Assembly (NCBI GenBank): GCA_030039775.1 | Contig: JASHUX010000290.1 | Location: forward strand, 1-5,668 | DNA length: 5,668 nt | Source of the DNA: Alphaproteobacteria bacterium | GTDB lineage: Bacteria > Pseudomonadota > Alphaproteobacteria > ATCC43930 > CGMCC-115725 | Reading direction: 5' to 3' | Shown: positions 5,058 to 5,668 of the stretch, piece after piece | How the letters are laid out: each line of letters starts with the position of its first letter | Numbering within the stretch: the first letter of the stretch is position 1 | Notes under the pieces: model-generated | The model's database searches: none | What the model was told of the DNA's origin: nothing | Seen by the model: only the letters and a program-made list of their open reading frames with translations | Program-made: the position numbers and the translations under genes

Positions 5058-5668
5058 TCTTTCTTGTCGGCGTACGGGTTATCGCCCTTGCGCAGCATCA
5101 TCCGGATCGGCACCGCGGGAAGGTCGAACTTCTCCCGCAGCAGATTGATCAGATAGCGTCGGTAGGAATCCGGCAGTTCGCCTGGCTTCGACGCAAACAG
5201 GGCAAAGGTCGGCGGATGCACATTCGCTTGCGCGATGTAACGCAGCTTCAAGCGCCGGCCGGAGGCCAGCGGCGGCGGGTGACGTTCCTGCACCGCGGCA
5301 AGCCAGCGGTTCAGCGCCGGGGTCGGCACGCGTTTGCCCCAAGCCTGGTGCGTCGCCCATACCGCCGGCATCAGCTTCTCAACGCCGGCGCCGTTCAAGC
5401 CCGACAATGTCACCACGCGCAGGCCTTTCAACTGCGGCAGCGACACGTCGATGCGGTCGCGCAACTGATCGAGCGTCTTGCGTCGCTCATCGACCAAATC
5501 CCATTTGCTTGCCGCCATTACCAAGCCGCGTCCTTCCCGCTCCACCAATTCGGCGATGGCGAGGTCCTGCTTTTCGAGTGGCTGCGTCGCGTCGATAACC
5601 AGCACCACGATCTCGGCAAAGCGGATCGTGCTAAGTGTGTCTTGCACCGACAATTGCTCGATGCGAGC
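5054..5668 (-). CDS. der: Ribosome biogenesis GTPase Der (EngA), C-terminal part
   Basis: Der is an essential tandem-domain GTPase that helps mature the 50S ribosomal subunit. The visible 204 residues are the C-terminal half; the N-terminal GTPase domain and the G1-G3 motifs of the second one lie beyond the right edge, and the frame is open to the last base. Visible are EQLSVQDTLSTIRFAEIVVLVIDAT (4-28) after the switch II region, the EKQDL helix (32-36), the G4 region ASKWDLVD (53-60), the G5 loop TLSGLNGAGV (87-96), and the KH-like domain specific to Der (about 112-199), including RRLKLRYIAQANVHPPTFALF and the ending RMMLRKGDNPY. The G4 motif reads SKWD, where Der normally has NKWD; the Ser codon AGC (bases 5507-5509) is one base from Asn AAC. 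Otherwise the gene looks intact. It points away from the catabolic operon and its TAG overlaps the membrane protein's TAG. Confidence 0.95.
   Translation of the reverse strand, partial: ARIEQLSVQDTLSTIRFAEIVVLVIDATQPLEKQDLAIAELVEREGRGLVMAASKWDLVDERRKTLDQLRDRIDVSLPQLKGLRVVTLSGLNGAGVEKLMPAVWATHQAWGKRVPTPALNRWLAAVQERHPPPLASGRRLKLRYIAQANVHPPTFALFASKPGELPDSYRRYLINLLREKFDLPAVPIRMMLRKGDNPYADKKD

Overview
The window reads as chromosomal DNA of a GC-rich alphaproteobacterium, most likely of the Rhizobiales/Hyphomicrobiales. This is an inference from base composition, codon use and the style of the Der C-terminus; no rRNA or other marker is present to fix the genus. Coding density is very high, no stretch over 100 bases lacks a gene, and I see no mobile element, CRISPR array, tRNA or rRNA.

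Layout from left to right: (1) the C-terminal ~290 residues of a luciferase-like (LLM) flavin-dependent monooxygenase on +, cut by the left edge; (2) on -, convergent with it and overlapping it by 6 bases, a short-chain dehydrogenase/reductase of the 2,4-dienoyl-CoA reductase type; (3) an 82-base divergent intergenic region with a sigma70-like promoter and two overlapping palindromes; (4) on +, an acyl-CoA synthetase (AMP-forming), a thiolase 11 bases behind it, and then, after another 11-base gap, a small unrecognised polytopic membrane protein; (5) on -, the C-terminal half of the essential ribosome-assembly GTPase Der, cut by the right edge, whose TAG stop shares a CTAG with the membrane protein's TAG.

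Genes 1-4 look like part of a catabolic cluster for an acid or a compound oxidised to one. The monooxygenase could oxidise the substrate, the ligase activates the acid to its CoA thioester, the dienoyl-CoA-reductase-like enzyme removes an awkward double bond, and the thiolase releases acetyl-CoA or propionyl-CoA. The thiolase resembles the FadA5-like group known from steroid side-chain degradation, so a cyclic or branched isoprenoid substrate is possible, but the sequence does not prove one. The acyl-CoA dehydrogenase, hydratase and hydroxyacyl-CoA dehydrogenase that would complete a beta-oxidation cycle are not in the window. der marks a change to housekeeping genes on the right.

I found no convincing novel multi-gene system. 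The points most worth checking are the palindromic control region between the divergent genes, the Asn-to-Ser change in the G4 guanine-specificity motif of Der, and the unrecognised membrane protein at the end of the catabolic operon.
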